NCBI GenBank assembly: GCA_000708835.1
Contig: DF237662.1
Coordinates: forward strand, 1-41,324
Direction: 5' to 3'
Length of the DNA stretch: 41,324 bases
Source of the DNA: Klebsormidium nitens
Lineage: Eukaryota > Streptophyta > Klebsormidiophyceae > Klebsormidiales > Klebsormidiaceae
This document shows positions 1-19,475 of the stretch, in pieces (the stretch's first letter is position 1; every line of letters begins with the position of its first letter). The notes below the pieces were generated by a model. It was not told where the DNA came from. It ran no database searches and saw only the letters and a list, made by a program, of their open reading frames with translations. Made by a program: the position numbers and the translations under genes.

Positions 1-668
1 AAGAAAGCCAGAAAGCAGACACTTTGAGATTCGTTTAAGGTTGAGGCTGACATCGATGCTCACCACTCGTCGGGACCTAAAACTTATGCTCATTTGGTCA
101 CCGCCTCCAATGTCTCTGCCAATGCATCCAACCACTGAGCCGCTTCCTGGCTTCCAGACCCCAAAAACTCCACTACGGTGCTATTCCGCTGTTTGGAATT
201 GCTATCAAGGCGCCATCCTACCATCTTACCAAGTGCTGTACATCAGTTTGTTCAGGCGGACTGCTTGAATTTCAGCCTTCAGTTCTCTGTTCAGAGAATG
301 CTTCAGTCTACCTACATGAACTTCATGATGACGCTTTTGAAAGGTGAACCGTTGAGCCAGCGGACCGTCGATATTCTGTCTTAGCAAGAGGGGCCGTTGG
401 ATGAGCACGTGGTCAGATTGACAGACACCGTCGGCAGTTACAACACTTTTCCGGTCCGGACCGTGACGGCGCTGGCTCAGCCTGGCACCCCTTCACAATA
501 TGCAGAAGGCTACCCGGGTACCTACCGTAGGTACCCTGTACCGTACCGGTATCTTAGCTGGCCGGACCGCGGGGCGGCCGCGGCGCAAATAGACCGCCGG
601 CCGCAACAATCCGCCGCCCCCAGCCCCGGGCGGCAAAGCATCTAAGCAGAGTGCAGGTCCTGCAGGTG

Positions 669-905
669 ATCGTGTACATGTCGGGTGCTCCTCAGCTATC
701 GGTACTGAATGCCGTGCAATGCTTGTGTCAAAGGGGTACAGGTTTGCTACACAAAGCTACACAGGGTGTACCATACGGCCTCGATCCACGTCGTGTACAG
801 CAGGACCTTCTCGTACACATGTCAGACTAGCCATGCCCAAGTGGTACACAAGCTGTACACGACCACGATGTGTACGGCTCTGATACACGAATGTATCGTA
901 TCCAC
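669..905. repeat. Cluster of TGTAC/GTACA motifs
   Basis: In about 235 bp the words GTGTACA, GGTACA, TGTACC, CGTACAC, GGTACAC, CTGTACAC and TGTACGG recur every 15-40 bp on both strands, since GTAC is self-complementary. Spacing is irregular, so this is a motif cluster and not a clean tandem repeat. No coding potential is seen. Function is unknown. Confidence 0.5.
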
Positions 906-1026
906 ACCTCGGGGAGTTCCGTGACGTGGTTGCAAGTTCGCGGCCAATTTGTATTCGCAGCTTTCTCTCTGTCTAACTTGCTAACTTGCTGTATGATAAC
1001 TTCACGGGAGATCTATGGGGCGAAGT

Positions 1027-1148
1027 CCGGACCTCGGTACGATCGAAAAATTACTCGGTATTACCTCGGTCGGACCGAAATTGCGGCGGTCGGAGTACGG
1101 TAATCTGAGGTAATTATTGGTCGGCGGATCGGTAACTCCGAGGTCCGG
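1027..1148. repeat. Small fold-back element of about 122 bp
   Basis: The ends are a perfect 11-bp inverted repeat, CCGGACCTCGG at 1027-1037 and CCGAGGTCCGG at 1138-1148. Pairing continues inward imperfectly: an AATTAC..TATTACC block on the left faces GGTAATCTGAGGTAATT on the right. The whole unit could fold into one long imperfect hairpin, as miniature inverted-repeat elements do. No ORF is inside and no clear target-site duplication is seen. Confidence 0.55.
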
Positions 1149-2561
1149 TCGCACCAGAACCGACGCAACACCGAGTTTCACCTTTTAAATCCTCGGTAAA
1201 AGTGGTGAAAGCTAGGAATTCGCCTTGAAAATGAGAGTTTGGAAAAGCATGGATCTCTGTCGATAGAGGGAGTTGGCAAGTCCCGCAAGTTGCATAGAGC
1301 TTCTCTTCATGTTGCTGAACACCTTCCAACATCAAGTTCCTTGTCTCTCTCTCGGCCTTGTGCGCATATCGGTATGGCGCCGCCATGGCGGCCATGGCTT
1401 CCTTCTTGTGTGAAAGCGCCAATGGGTCACCTTCCTTGTTGCTAGCCTCACGAGTCCAAGGGCCTTGTTTTGACATTCAGAGGCTTAGACACTACATTGT
1501 ACATGCAAGAGTAGACAGCGACGGGGCCTTCTGGCAGTCCAAAGTCGATGTCGTCATTTCCAAAGTATCTGCATCGTCCGATGGCTAGTGTCAGACTCAT
1601 CGACGGTGGATTTCCATTACATACTGAAAGGTACCGTACCGCAGATCGAACCGCGTTGAACGCAGTACCACCGGACACCGGTCACACAAATTTATGTCTG
1701 CGATCGGAACCCCGGCTCGACCGAGCAGAAACCCCTAGCCTGCAGGTACGAGAGACCGACCGGTGATAGGTTTTACCGAGGTTCACCGGAGACGCACCTC
1801 GGCGAAAGCTAGGATAATACCATACTAGTCACTACGCACCATAGATCTCCCGTGTTCGTCGATTGAGAGAAGCTGGACTTCCGGAAAGCAGCGCCTGCCT
1901 GTGCCGAAGTGGTCAAAATGCCAAGCATTGGGGTTCTACTAAAGCTTCCTGCCTCCGACATTGCCAGTGCAATGGACGTATCGGCCCGTAGAGCTTATTA
2001 TTCAATGATTGCACTCATAAAATCGCCCAACATCGTGTTTGGACTCTTGTGTATTAGCGACCCTCCGTAATGAGTCGAGTCCGACAGACTACAGACGGCC
2101 ATCATGCGGGGCCGGCGGTACTTTTATTAGTCACCACATGGTCAATTAAAGTGACACGATGCCTGATTTTGATCTCAGCTCTAAGTTGGAAGCCTCAAGC
2201 TCCGATCGCAGTCAACACTGTCCAGGTCCGATCAACTTATGAGAAGGTTACTCAGTGAGCCCCTAAATACTTTGAATTCTAATGCTCAGTGCGGCAATTT
2301 GATTCCAGCACAGCTGCGCGCCGCGAATATGATCAGAGCACATGATCGAGGAACGCTGATCATTCTACTTTCTGTCAAATCTTAGACGAATGTGATGTGA
2401 TCGTCAACGATCTATGACTCATCCAACCGTTCCTCATGTTTTTTGTATCATGATAATCGAGCGCGCATCATGGTTCCAATATATCAGGTTCTTCGAGGAC
2501 TGGTTGACGTGTGAAAATATGCGCAGAAGTTCCTGGATAACTTCACACGCAACACGCTGAT

Positions 2562-10760
<8,199 letters not shown>

Positions 10761-11663
10761 CTATAAGTAAGGCTCCACGTTCTGGAGTCCTAAGGCGTTG
10801 GATGACCAATTGCAACAACGGTGTGGACCTGTGCTTCGGCGGCTTAACTAGGAATCATGCTACCAAGTTCGGTCGAAGCAGGTGAAATTAAGCAACAATG
10901 GGATTACGCTTATATCGACGTATGAGGAGCTCACCATCAACCATCGACTTATCGCCACTCAGAATCAACGATGTACAAGATCTCTGAAGCCAACGTCAAC
11001 CCCTTTGGGCCTATTGCTTATGTCCAGAAAACAGCAACTCTGGAAACTAGGCATATTTTGGAAAGCAGTCAGGTGGAATGCGGATCGGAAACCAAGTGCC
11101 TTACCGATCGAAATGATGTTGCACAGCGGATGCGGATGGGAAGCCTGCAACATTGGGGAAATGAGCAGCCTTGGCTTTGATTCGAGGAAGGAGCGCTTGC
11201 TTCAGCACTATGCAGCTAAGCCCGAAGTAGGCAACCAACTTCAGATACATATACAGCCCTAAATGGAAAATGGGGAAAGAAGCAAGTACTTTCACATCAA
11301 TCATTTGTCCCCCAGCTTGCTTCATTAGTGCTCAGAATCCTCGAACCTCGCTGTGAAGTAGAGTTTGGGTTTTGCAGGCATCCGTGTCGACGTGCAATCT
11401 GTTTCAGACGTTCCAGTGAGCTCGCCCCTTGTTTTAACCCGCTGGGGAACTGAACACGGACTCTTCGACACTAGAATGAAAAGAGAAGTGTTCACAAGAA
11501 GTCTAGGAGGGATCTCGGCAATGTCAAAGTCCAGTCAAACAGACAGATAGCTTTGCCTTCAATCATGATTGGTGAAATGGCAGTAACCAACCTCAAACCA
11601 AGCTTGGTTAACACTGGTCCTTTCCTGTGATGTGAAAGATCGGTTTTGTGCCTGAATACTCAC

Positions 11664-11807
11664 GATCCATGTCCACCACTCCTCGCTGTCACCATCCTTC
11701 TGTGGCGCTCTTTGGCGCTCAGTCTCAAAAACTGCCGGGCGGAAGCGCTCCTCTTCGTCACTCTCGTCGTCGCCTGGGGCACGGGGGCCCCTACTCCAAG
11801 GAGGCAT
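11664..11807 (-). CDS. Probable 5' coding exon of GGT (acidic cytosolic tail)
   Basis: An ATG at 11807 opens a 48-codon stretch starting MPPWSRGPRAPGDDESDEEE and ending SEEWWTWI. It stops exactly at a consensus donor GTGAGT (11663-11658), phase 0. The composition (acidic tail, then Trp-rich) is what is expected just before a membrane anchor. The next minus-strand gene segment is GGT exon 1, which has an anchor but no ATG. A phase-0 acceptor exists at 10761-10762 (TTATAG), which would join the two. The better-looking acceptor CTGCCTCCACAG just before the anchor is in the wrong phase by one base. Joining is therefore an inference. It could instead belong to a separate small gene. Confidence 0.45.
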
Positions 11808-12963
11808 TGAACTGTCTAAAGAACTTCACAACTTGTTGACTTTGGAAAGTTGGCCCGTTGTGCATAGATTGTCTTCACTTCATGAGCTGCACTGATGAGA
11901 ACGGACCTCCTGCTCAAAGGAGGCAGGACACTAGAACGCTGGACAAGGGGAGAAGTGCAGATCTACAAAAGAGAAGGGTGATTTTGCGTGAAGGGTGTTC
12001 AGCGGAGCATGCCTAAGCCCGATGTTTTAGGAAGCAATTTGGTTAACCCCCAAAAGGTGACCGCTCCAGACGTGCTCGATTGGGCGCATGTTACAGCTTA
12101 AAGAACTGTACGTGTAAGGATCAACCCCGATACACAAGCAGTCTGCTAATGGCCACGGTGGTTGATGATGGTTCCAAAACGTTGCGCGGAGAGTTGTGCA
12201 ATCCTCTCTACTCTACTCCAGCTAATACGTTGATGACAACTGATTTTGGCGTTACTCCGCATAGCCAATCAGGAACCTAATAGCAGCTGCATCAAAACGG
12301 AGTTTGCTGTGGAAAGTTGCGGGAATGAGGCCCCCATATGCGCCTCTCAAAACAGCAAGCTACCGTACCATGATCAAAGGTGGCTGTGCCAGAATCTGAT
12401 CGAAGGTCAATTGGCTTGATCAGCATGCAAAAAGTGAGACTGAGATCCTTCTGCTGCCTTCTGCTGGATCAGTCTACATATCACTTGAAAATTGTGGGTG
12501 CTTCAAGGTCGTATATTCGAATTATAATTCTAGAAAGCGGCGCGTTCGCTGCTGGACCTTGTGCTTATTATGGGAAATAGTTAGTGGCGTGTCACTCATG
12601 GATTGCGCAGATATTTGCAACATATTCGGACACACAGGTCTGTATCGCTCAACCGTCTGCCGCAACAAACCCTAACTTTAAGAGTTGAAAGTTGAAACCT
12701 TCCAGTGGACAATGTACCGTAGGTCCTCTGCTGATTGCAGAGGAAGAAATGTTCTGCAACACTGACAGAAAGAAATTTATGTAGGAAGGGCGACAAAACC
12801 TGTCAGAAGGTGGGCAGCGCTGCCATTGGCATTGAAGCTGGTCCGCTCCTTTTAACCTGAACGGATCCAGTCACAAGCAATAGCTTCAGCCGGCAGGGCA
12901 AGATTGAACCTTGCCGCAGGGCCTGGGCCATAGAAATAAGTGTGAGTTTCGATTCGAGCAAAA
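11808..12963. promoter_or_regulatory. Head-to-head spacer between GGT and ATP synthase f
   Basis: This 1.16-kb spacer separates the presumed GGT 5' exon from the plus-strand ATP synthase f-like start. Short ORFs within it have no recognisable features. It holds a telo-box at 12667-12675 and presumably the promoters and 5' UTRs of both genes. I cannot place transcription starts. Confidence 0.5.
12667..12675 (+). promoter_or_regulatory. Telo-box AAACCCTAA upstream of the ATP synthase f-like gene
   Basis: AAACCCTAA lies 289 bp before the ATG at 12964. In plants this motif is common in promoters of ribosomal-protein and mitochondrial housekeeping genes, which fits the downstream product. It is a single short match, so chance is possible. 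Confidence 0.45.
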
Positions 12964-13835
12964 ATGAGCGTCCTCAACAAGCTGCAGTTGCCGAAGCATG
13001 TGGCTAGTCTGAAGGCTAAGGAGGTGCCTGGGTATGTCAGGGAAACAGTCACGCCGGAGAAGATTAAGACAGGGTTTCGGAAGTGGATGGAAGATTACAG
13101 GTTGAAGTACATAGAGACCGACAGCATCAAGCCTTTGAATGATGTGCTGATCTATGGATTCATCATCTCGTATGCCCTTGCCTGGCCAACAGAGATCAAG
13201 CACATAAGGTAGGCGTGCCCGTTCTTACCACGTCAAACTTCTGTGCGCGTTTTGAAGTGCAGCCTGAGTCTGTTCTCACATACGTTGTCAAACCTCTTCC
13301 GCTGTTGCTCCTGGTAGGTTTCTGTGAACATCTTTTGTTGCAAATTCGGCATTGATAACCACACATCCAGACAAGCTGCTGCTTACATGCAGCCGGTGGA
13401 CTGAATTCTTTTGTTGGCCTGTGGATCAGGTTGCATACAAGTTGAATCTGTGTATGTCAAAGTTTTCTACAAATTGTCCCAGAATATGCTTCCTTGCCTC
13501 GAGCCAAAAGAAAAGAGCACGCCTGTTTAGGTTTAGCAGCAGCAGCCATCAGCATTGAGACTACTCATGCTCAACTTTTGCTGGGCCCCTTTTTGGATGT
13601 GAATTATGTATACTCCAGCTTGCATCGCTTTGTCTCAGGCTCGTTTGCTGTTCTCAGCTTCAGATTGTGTTCAGTCATCTGCAGATCCCCCGGTGTTGCA
13701 TGGACGGGTAGATTCGCAATGCTTACCAGTCTTTTTTGATATCGTCTTGAAGCAATCTCGTCTTTTTGGTGCAGACATGCAGAAGAAGTAGCAAGGGCAA
13801 AGGCAGCGGGGCACGAGGCACCAGGCCACCATTGA
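12964..13835 (+). CDS. Mitochondrial ATP synthase F0 subunit f-like protein, two exons
   Basis: The exons are 12964-13208 and 13775-13835, with an intron that starts GTAGGC and ends GTGCAG; phase 2 joins AG to A. The product is 101 aa. Without the splice the frame would stop four bases later at TAG. Subunit f sits in the membrane stator of mitochondrial ATP synthase with one transmembrane helix. The layout matches the animal protein: a short N-terminal part with EVPGYV (animal ELPSWI), a basic amphipathic stretch GFRKWMEDYRLKYI, one hydrophobic helix VLIYGFIISYALAW, then the matrix-edge motif EIKHIRH (animal YKHLKHE). The tail is Ala/His-rich and ends GHEAPGHH. The ATG context aaaATGagc is favourable. 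The identification rests on pattern and length only, and a plant-specific small F0 subunit is the main alternative. Confidence 0.75.
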
Positions 13836-15605
13836 CAAGGTGGGAGAACAATGACTCCCGTCCTCATACTCTTTCAATGTAAGATACTGATTACAAGACC
13901 TGAACACGGATACTGCGCAGCAGTTGATTGCTGTGTTTCTTGACAAGCATCTTACCATTGAAAAGCCTGCTTGGTTGAGTACCGCATCAACCATATCATG
14001 TGCAGTTTGAAACATGGAACAGTCGAAGAATGGTGCATGACTGGGCTCCCATCGTGCGGAATATCAGTCCCTTCACTCTCTTGTTGTGGCATCGCGGTTG
14101 AAATGGTTGCCTTTGGCATTCCTTCCGCCTTTCAACTTCCTTAATCGGCTGATGCAACCCATTCTTCCTTTTGCCTTATTGTCTTTATTTCACTCAGATC
14201 AACTCTCAGTTTCTGTGGTGCTGTTTGTTGTAGAGCACCATCATTGACTGAGCTTTCCGTATTTAGCGTTCTCATGTAAGCTCGTACCAAGTCCGTCCAT
14301 CGCTTCTGCAATGCTTAAGAGTCTTGGCCCTGATTTTGGAAGCAGATCAGGTTGCGGTGTTTTGCTGCGGTCTTAAAGACCTTTGGTATACCTTGTTGTT
14401 TGCAGTTTTGGCGTAATACCCCCTGCCGAAGCCATTGGGAGACGTCAAGACTTTGCACTGCAACTCAAAGCTGTCTACACAGTCAATGAGCGACTTTTAT
14501 CAAGTTGAGTATATTGGATTCTGTTTATTCTAGTCTTGCAATATGTCCTTTCTTATGTCATAAAGCAAATGCAGATACCAATGTGAACCTCGTACATCCT
14601 TACTTGGATGTGACTAAGCGTCGCAGATAAGACTGCTCGAATGAATATGTCGTGCAGTTTCGCTTTCTTACACATCCGACTGCTGCATGAAAGTTGACAA
14701 GCGTGCACATCTTTGCATTCAAACTAGTGGCACTCGAAAGTAAGGTCCGCGAGAATCAGATTCGAAAAAAGCCCGATCTGTATCGTGATGCATACTGCAG
14801 TTCGTCATGCATACTAACATATGATGCATGGAACATATCATATGGTGGGCCCACCGCGGCACCCTAGGCTATAGCCGCTGAGCTGTGGCAGTCGGACATT
14901 GAAGCCTAGGCCGCGCGGTGCCAGCCTGACCATGTGTGCGTGCCATATCGTCTATAAGAGGTATCATATATAGCTTCACGTACGACCGATCAATTCCGAG
15001 ATCCGTCCGGGCCGCGCGCCTTGCCAGATATAGATATACACACTAGCTTTTAATTTCATTGACGTCCGACTCGATATATGTAAACATGGCTTCTTCATTT
15101 ATACATTTTTCAAATGATGATAGAATGCAGCATGGCAACGCGAATTGTTTCGCATGATGCCGCCGCGGTCTGTTATGATGTCACGCGCAATACCAGTCGT
15201 GGCAAGGGTTGGATGGGACGGCGGCCGCCCGGACTGCAAGCATTTCACTCAAAAACTGATGCATGGCTAGCTACATAGCTATGCACTGTGATGATTCCGA
15301 CCGCCGTGCGATCAAATGAATGCATGTACTACTTGTCGTGCACTGTTGATCGGGCCTCCGGCTTGATCAAGTGAAGCTCGTGACCGACGCACTCAGGCAT
15401 CTCTCTCCGTGGCTACCCCAGGCGATCACCCGCCTACGAGGCAGCTCGACCTTAGTCGGTCTCAGTTCCCCGCTCACATGCCCCGTTATCGCTGATAATG
15501 ATGCAAGGCAGGACAGGACCCTGAGTCATGATATTAGCGGAAGCAGATGCACTGAATTATGATTTCCGCAAGCCTGCCTGGACTGATTCCTGTTCCTTGA
15601 GCGTG
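13836..15605. other. Tail-to-tail spacer with a CATG/TGCA palindrome island
   Basis: This lies between the 3' ends of the ATP synthase f-like gene and the minus-strand membrane-protein gene. The first part is T-rich and is probably 3' UTR. From about 14760 to 15370 the DNA changes character. Words such as GATGCATG, CATGCATA, CATATG and GTGGGCCCAC recur, and an imperfect hairpin pairs GGCACCCTAGGCT (about 14858) with AGCCTAGG..GGTGCC (about 14904). No ORF or RNA gene is recognised. Confidence 0.5.
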
Positions 15606-18600
15606 TCAATGTCTTTGGGTTGAAGGGTTGAGCAGAGCAAGCGTGGTAGCCCTTTTCCGTGTTAATCTTTGCGTGAGCCTTAGGGACGCTACGAAGACAA
15701 AGAATAACCACAGGCCCCTCTCAAGCATCTTGTCGGCAGCGTGCATTTCAGGAGAGAGGAGGTCCGCAAAAGATTGGTAGACCGTCCCGATGTTCGACAC
15801 CCTGCAGCAGACGCGAAAATGCTCCTCAAACCTTCAAGAGTTGCATATTTACTACTAGAATTTCTCAGACATTTGTTCTCTTCAAAATTCAAGGGTTTCT
15901 ATCCTCTACTGATCTGTCGAGCTATCACTGCGAATGGCATCACCGGAAACATTTTGTGTAATATGTTCTCTTGATGAGATTGGCGCAAAGGAGGTGTTGA
16001 GAAAGTTCGACTTCGCAAAGATCAGCTTGCTTGGCAAAGCGCAAGCAGTCAAGCAGAAATGATTTGCTAGGACTCCACGTTCAGGCTATGTTACGAGAGC
16101 GCGGACGTTCTGCTCACAATTTGGAAGGCTTGCATGCGACTGACCCTAACACAAGGCCAGGCGGAGGGGCTAGCGTTAGAGAATCACAAGTTGCACGAAG
16201 CGCAACTCCATGCTTGCTGCCAAGTTCATCGTCGAGGGAGTCCGACGGATTCAGTTCCCACGAAGAAGGGTAAAATGTTTGCGGGCTCACAATTCCAGAA
16301 TCTTTCCGGCGAGGGGGTTGAGCAAGTCCACTTCGTGGGCTTGTCGAACCCCCGGGTTCTGGGGGCAGCTCGAGAAATTGCGACCCTCCAGATCGACCTG
16401 CAGGGAAGAAAGGGTCCCGCTCTAATAGAGTAAGAACGTCGTGCCTGTTGCACACACAATGTTGAAAGTGCAATCGTTTTGAAGTGTTGGGAGGAGCGAT
16501 TAATGGAGAATCATGAGAATGTGAGAAAGGGGTTTCTCTGTCCGGGGACTGCCTACGAACGTTCGGCTTGTGCCATCCTCAAAGCATTTTCGAACCAGGC
16601 CGCCGTCTGCTTTTGTCCCATTTTGACCGTTGGATCTGTATCGACAAGGCGGCCAAAGGTCTTGCTTGAGGTCAGAAGGCGGGACTTGGAAGATGCAATA
16701 TTGTGTCGATTTTGCTGATCTCTGTAGACACAAGATTCGATCATAAAGCGGATTGGGCTGGCCACAGATCAAGTCACAATCAGTCAACCTCGTCAACATT
16801 CGAGCAACGGCCTGAAAGCATCAGCCCCTGCTGGCTTCGGCCAATTTCAAACGCGGCCAAACATAGTCCCCGGATTTCCTTTGGTTTTCTTAACATGTTA
16901 AAAGAACGCCGTTGATTCTTCAATCAAGTGCCAGAAGATGTTGGGCCAATTCAATCATCTCCAAGCATAATCAGTTCCGCCTACGAGTATTCCGAGACTC
17001 TACCGCTGTGTGGAGTAACGTCTCCATCTGATCGACGAACTCGGTTCTATCACCGCTTGCGTTCACCACGCACCCATCCTCGTTGCATCCGAATCGAGGC
17101 CAGTAAAGAAGTCGAAAAGGGTTGGATTCTCACCTGCTGCAAGCGCGCTTGGTTGTACGTGCAGGCATACGTGCCGTTGATCCTGTACCCTTCTTTGACG
17201 TTCCACACTTCCCGGAACCCCGGGCGGCACGACTCGACGAGAAGGGCGCCCGGCTTCTCCGCAAATGCGCGCGTCGGCAGGGACGCTGACTTCGGCCAAA
17301 ACTCCACCTGTGAAAATTCGTTCGCGGTCAATATGACCGCAGAATTGTTAACAGGTTTGAAGAGATTTTGCTTCAACGATTTTCACCTAAAGAGGATCCA
17401 GGTAAGGTCACTCCAATACCCCCGGGATTCTCGTTGCGAAACAGCTGTGTTTGAGTCACTTAAAAGCTGAGTGACGCTTAGTTTTGATGGTTTGCAGTGC
17501 GCGTATGATGGCAATAAATAAAAGCAAGTGTTTTACTTCTGCGCCAGGTGTCTCTATTCTCTTAGTAACTCAAACCTTTTGAACAGAGACAATTTGAGAC
17601 TGACGAAGGAGAAATAGAAGAATCGTGGCGAAGAAATGCGCCCCACCTGAAGGACTGCCACCCAGTAGTAGACGAATCTGCAAAGCTCCCCTTTCGTTTG
17701 ACGATGTGATGGAGCGCTGTGGCCAGCAACGGGCTGCAGCGCACGGAGGGCGTCGGTGCCGCAAAGCTTGGCAGTGCGCAGATCAACATCTGCAGAGGAG
17801 ATGTGGGAGTCTCTTGTTGCGGTGTTGACAAATTGGTTTCTACATGGTATTTCTGAGATTCGTGTTTCGGCGCAGTTAGTGGACGTAAGCAGATTGGTAT
17901 GTTACTGTGTGTGAGATGTCGATCAATCTGCTCCTTTCTCCATCTACTTTCGTAACTAGCCACGCCAGTTCGTACGTGAATTTCGCTTCTATTTTGATGA
18001 GGTTTACATGTGAACCAGCTGCTTGGGACCTAGGTGAGGATGGTCCAGATCACGACGTTCCAAAGGGGCCCAGATATGAAAAAAGTGACTGCCGTTGCAT
18101 AGGATTCCAGTGAGGCTGGGACACTAACCCACGACTTCACGGTTGGCGGTCCACTGTTCATTTTGTTCAAAAGCCCTTTTCTAGAGGCTCATGCAGTGCC
18201 TTCTCTGGAAATTCCTCGGAAGACCTTAAGAAGGTTCAGAGGCGAGATTTGGTTTTGAATACTGATGGGCTATGGTGTGCTGAGCTCCAACCGTGATTCA
18301 ACAACACTCATAGTGAGAGCCAAAGGGTAGGACAAACCACCACCATTTTGACCCAAAAGATTGCTTGATTGCAAGTGTCACTTGATTTACGTCTGAGCAG
18401 AATTCTGTTGCAAGACTTGCATGCACTATAAAACCATATTCGTGATGGGTGTTCTCGATGTTAGAAAGATCACACCGTTCTTCAGTGATAAGCACGCAGC
18501 ACGGAGACTTTTCCTTGACAACCAACTTGAGGAAATCTCCTTTGCAGAGGACCCTCCACAATCAAGCTTACTTTGGAGGACACTCTCCCATGTATCAAGA

Positions 18601-19475
18601 TCCGTGTAAAACAGGGCACTTCCTAACCATATAGTCAGTTGATCCATGTAATTCGTCCTGCTACCACCATGTAGAAACCTTTAAATGCGGACACTTGTGC
18701 TCCAATAGGCAGAGAATCTCATAGCCTTCTCACCTCTGGACAGAACTTTGCACCCAGTGCGCTGATCCCCTCCTGCGTACTCTGACTGGAGCAGCCCGTT
18801 GACGTGTTCCCAGAATAGAAGGAAAGATGCAAAGCTGACCACCATAAGGGCCGACATCATCGTCGTCGCCATAAATGCAAAGCACAACCGCAGGCAAATG
18901 CGGCGCTTGCTGTGCGGAGCATGGCTGGAAGTGGCTCCTGACGATGTCAATTGCAGTACTGGATTCTGTATGATTTGACCTTGGCTGCTGTCTTCTACTT
19001 TTAGATCCCCTGATTGCCTTGCAGTCATAGGCTCGCTCTGATCCGTCATGTCATCCCTGCCAAAAGCGCTTTGTTCCAATGGTCCAGGCACTGTTTCGTG
19101 GTTCCTTTGCGATTGATTTAAAATGTCCCCTTCAAATTGCCCCTCGAGCGAGTTCCGATCAAAGCTACTCGGCTCTAACAAGTCTGGCACTATTTCTGAT
19201 AGTGCATCCTCTGACCCGCTCACGAGCTTTGCGCGCCACTCTCGCTTTCGCTGCAACTCGCTCGCTTTCAAGTCCTCAAGAAGAGTGCTCCATCCTCTGA
19301 TCTCAGTCTGCTCTTTGTCGTCCTCCCCATTGGCATCAGAAATTCTTTTCTGATCAGAAAGTGCAGCTTGAGAGCTTGGAGAAGCATGCTCCATGAGAAG
19401 ATTCGCCTCAAAATTGTCCGGAAGACCTGCTCGCTCCGAAGCACCTGCCGGCACATCTCTGGCTTGGAGAGCCAT
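15606..19475 (-). CDS. Unrecognised membrane glycoprotein with an acidic N-terminus and Cys-containing loop
   Basis: Exons: 19475-18734, 17789-17647, 17307-17134, (optional 16721-16557), 16397-16291 and 15801-15606. Phases fit at every junction. The product is 508 aa with the optional exon and 453 aa without it. I chose ATG 19475, the first in frame. Residues 1-190 are acidic, Ser/Gln-rich and probably disordered. KRR just before a hydrophobic helix (about 196-222) suggests a cytosolic N-terminus. The following loop is likely extracytosolic, with paired Cys (TGCKVL, KLCGTD, GELCRF, VESCRP, YACTY, SSCPQ) and Asn-glycosylation sequons NGT and NFS. A shorter hydrophobic stretch, GLWLFFVFVASLRL, precedes a basic tail, so a second membrane segment is possible. 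The topology recalls two-pass channel-accessory or receptor-like proteins, but I recognise no family. Confidence 0.7.
16557..16721 (-). other. Possible cassette exon in the membrane-protein gene
   Basis: An open 55-codon segment is bounded by an acceptor (GTGTCTACAG) and a GTAGGC donor. Both ends are phase 0, so it can be included or skipped without changing frame. The reading includes QYCIFQVPPSDL and LWPPCRYRSNG and adds three Cys to the loop. The same DNA is also open in another frame, so the coding claim is weak. Skipping puts TYACTYNQARLQQ directly next to VDLEGRNFSSC, which reads more naturally. Confidence 0.35.

Larger units (their letters stand above)
1..2561. other. Gene-free flank rich in GTAC motifs, downstream of GGT
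   Basis: No ORF here has a recognisable domain or convincing exon structure. The DNA is full of GTAC-centred words (GGTACC, GTGTACA, CGGTAC) and short GC-rich palindromes, for example around 560-635. It resembles the DNA at the other end of the window (38.9-41.3 kb), which suggests a shared class of repetitive intergenic sequence. The last few hundred bases before 2562 must include the 3' UTR of the minus-strand GGT gene. I see no clear polyadenylation signal that I would commit to. Confidence 0.6.

Noticed and set aside
13671-14015. Minus-strand Cys-rich ORF of 114 codons
   Set aside because: It is antisense to the second exon of the ATP synthase f-like gene; no signal peptide or cysteine pattern that would make it a credible peptide gene.
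14640-15370. Possible tRNA or small RNA gene in the palindromic island
   Set aside because: I could not find a cloverleaf with A and B box elements; the palindromes are unspecific.
16928-17470. Plus-strand ORF of 180 codons
   Set aside because: It is antisense to exon 17307-17134 of the membrane-protein gene, whose splice phases fit throughout.
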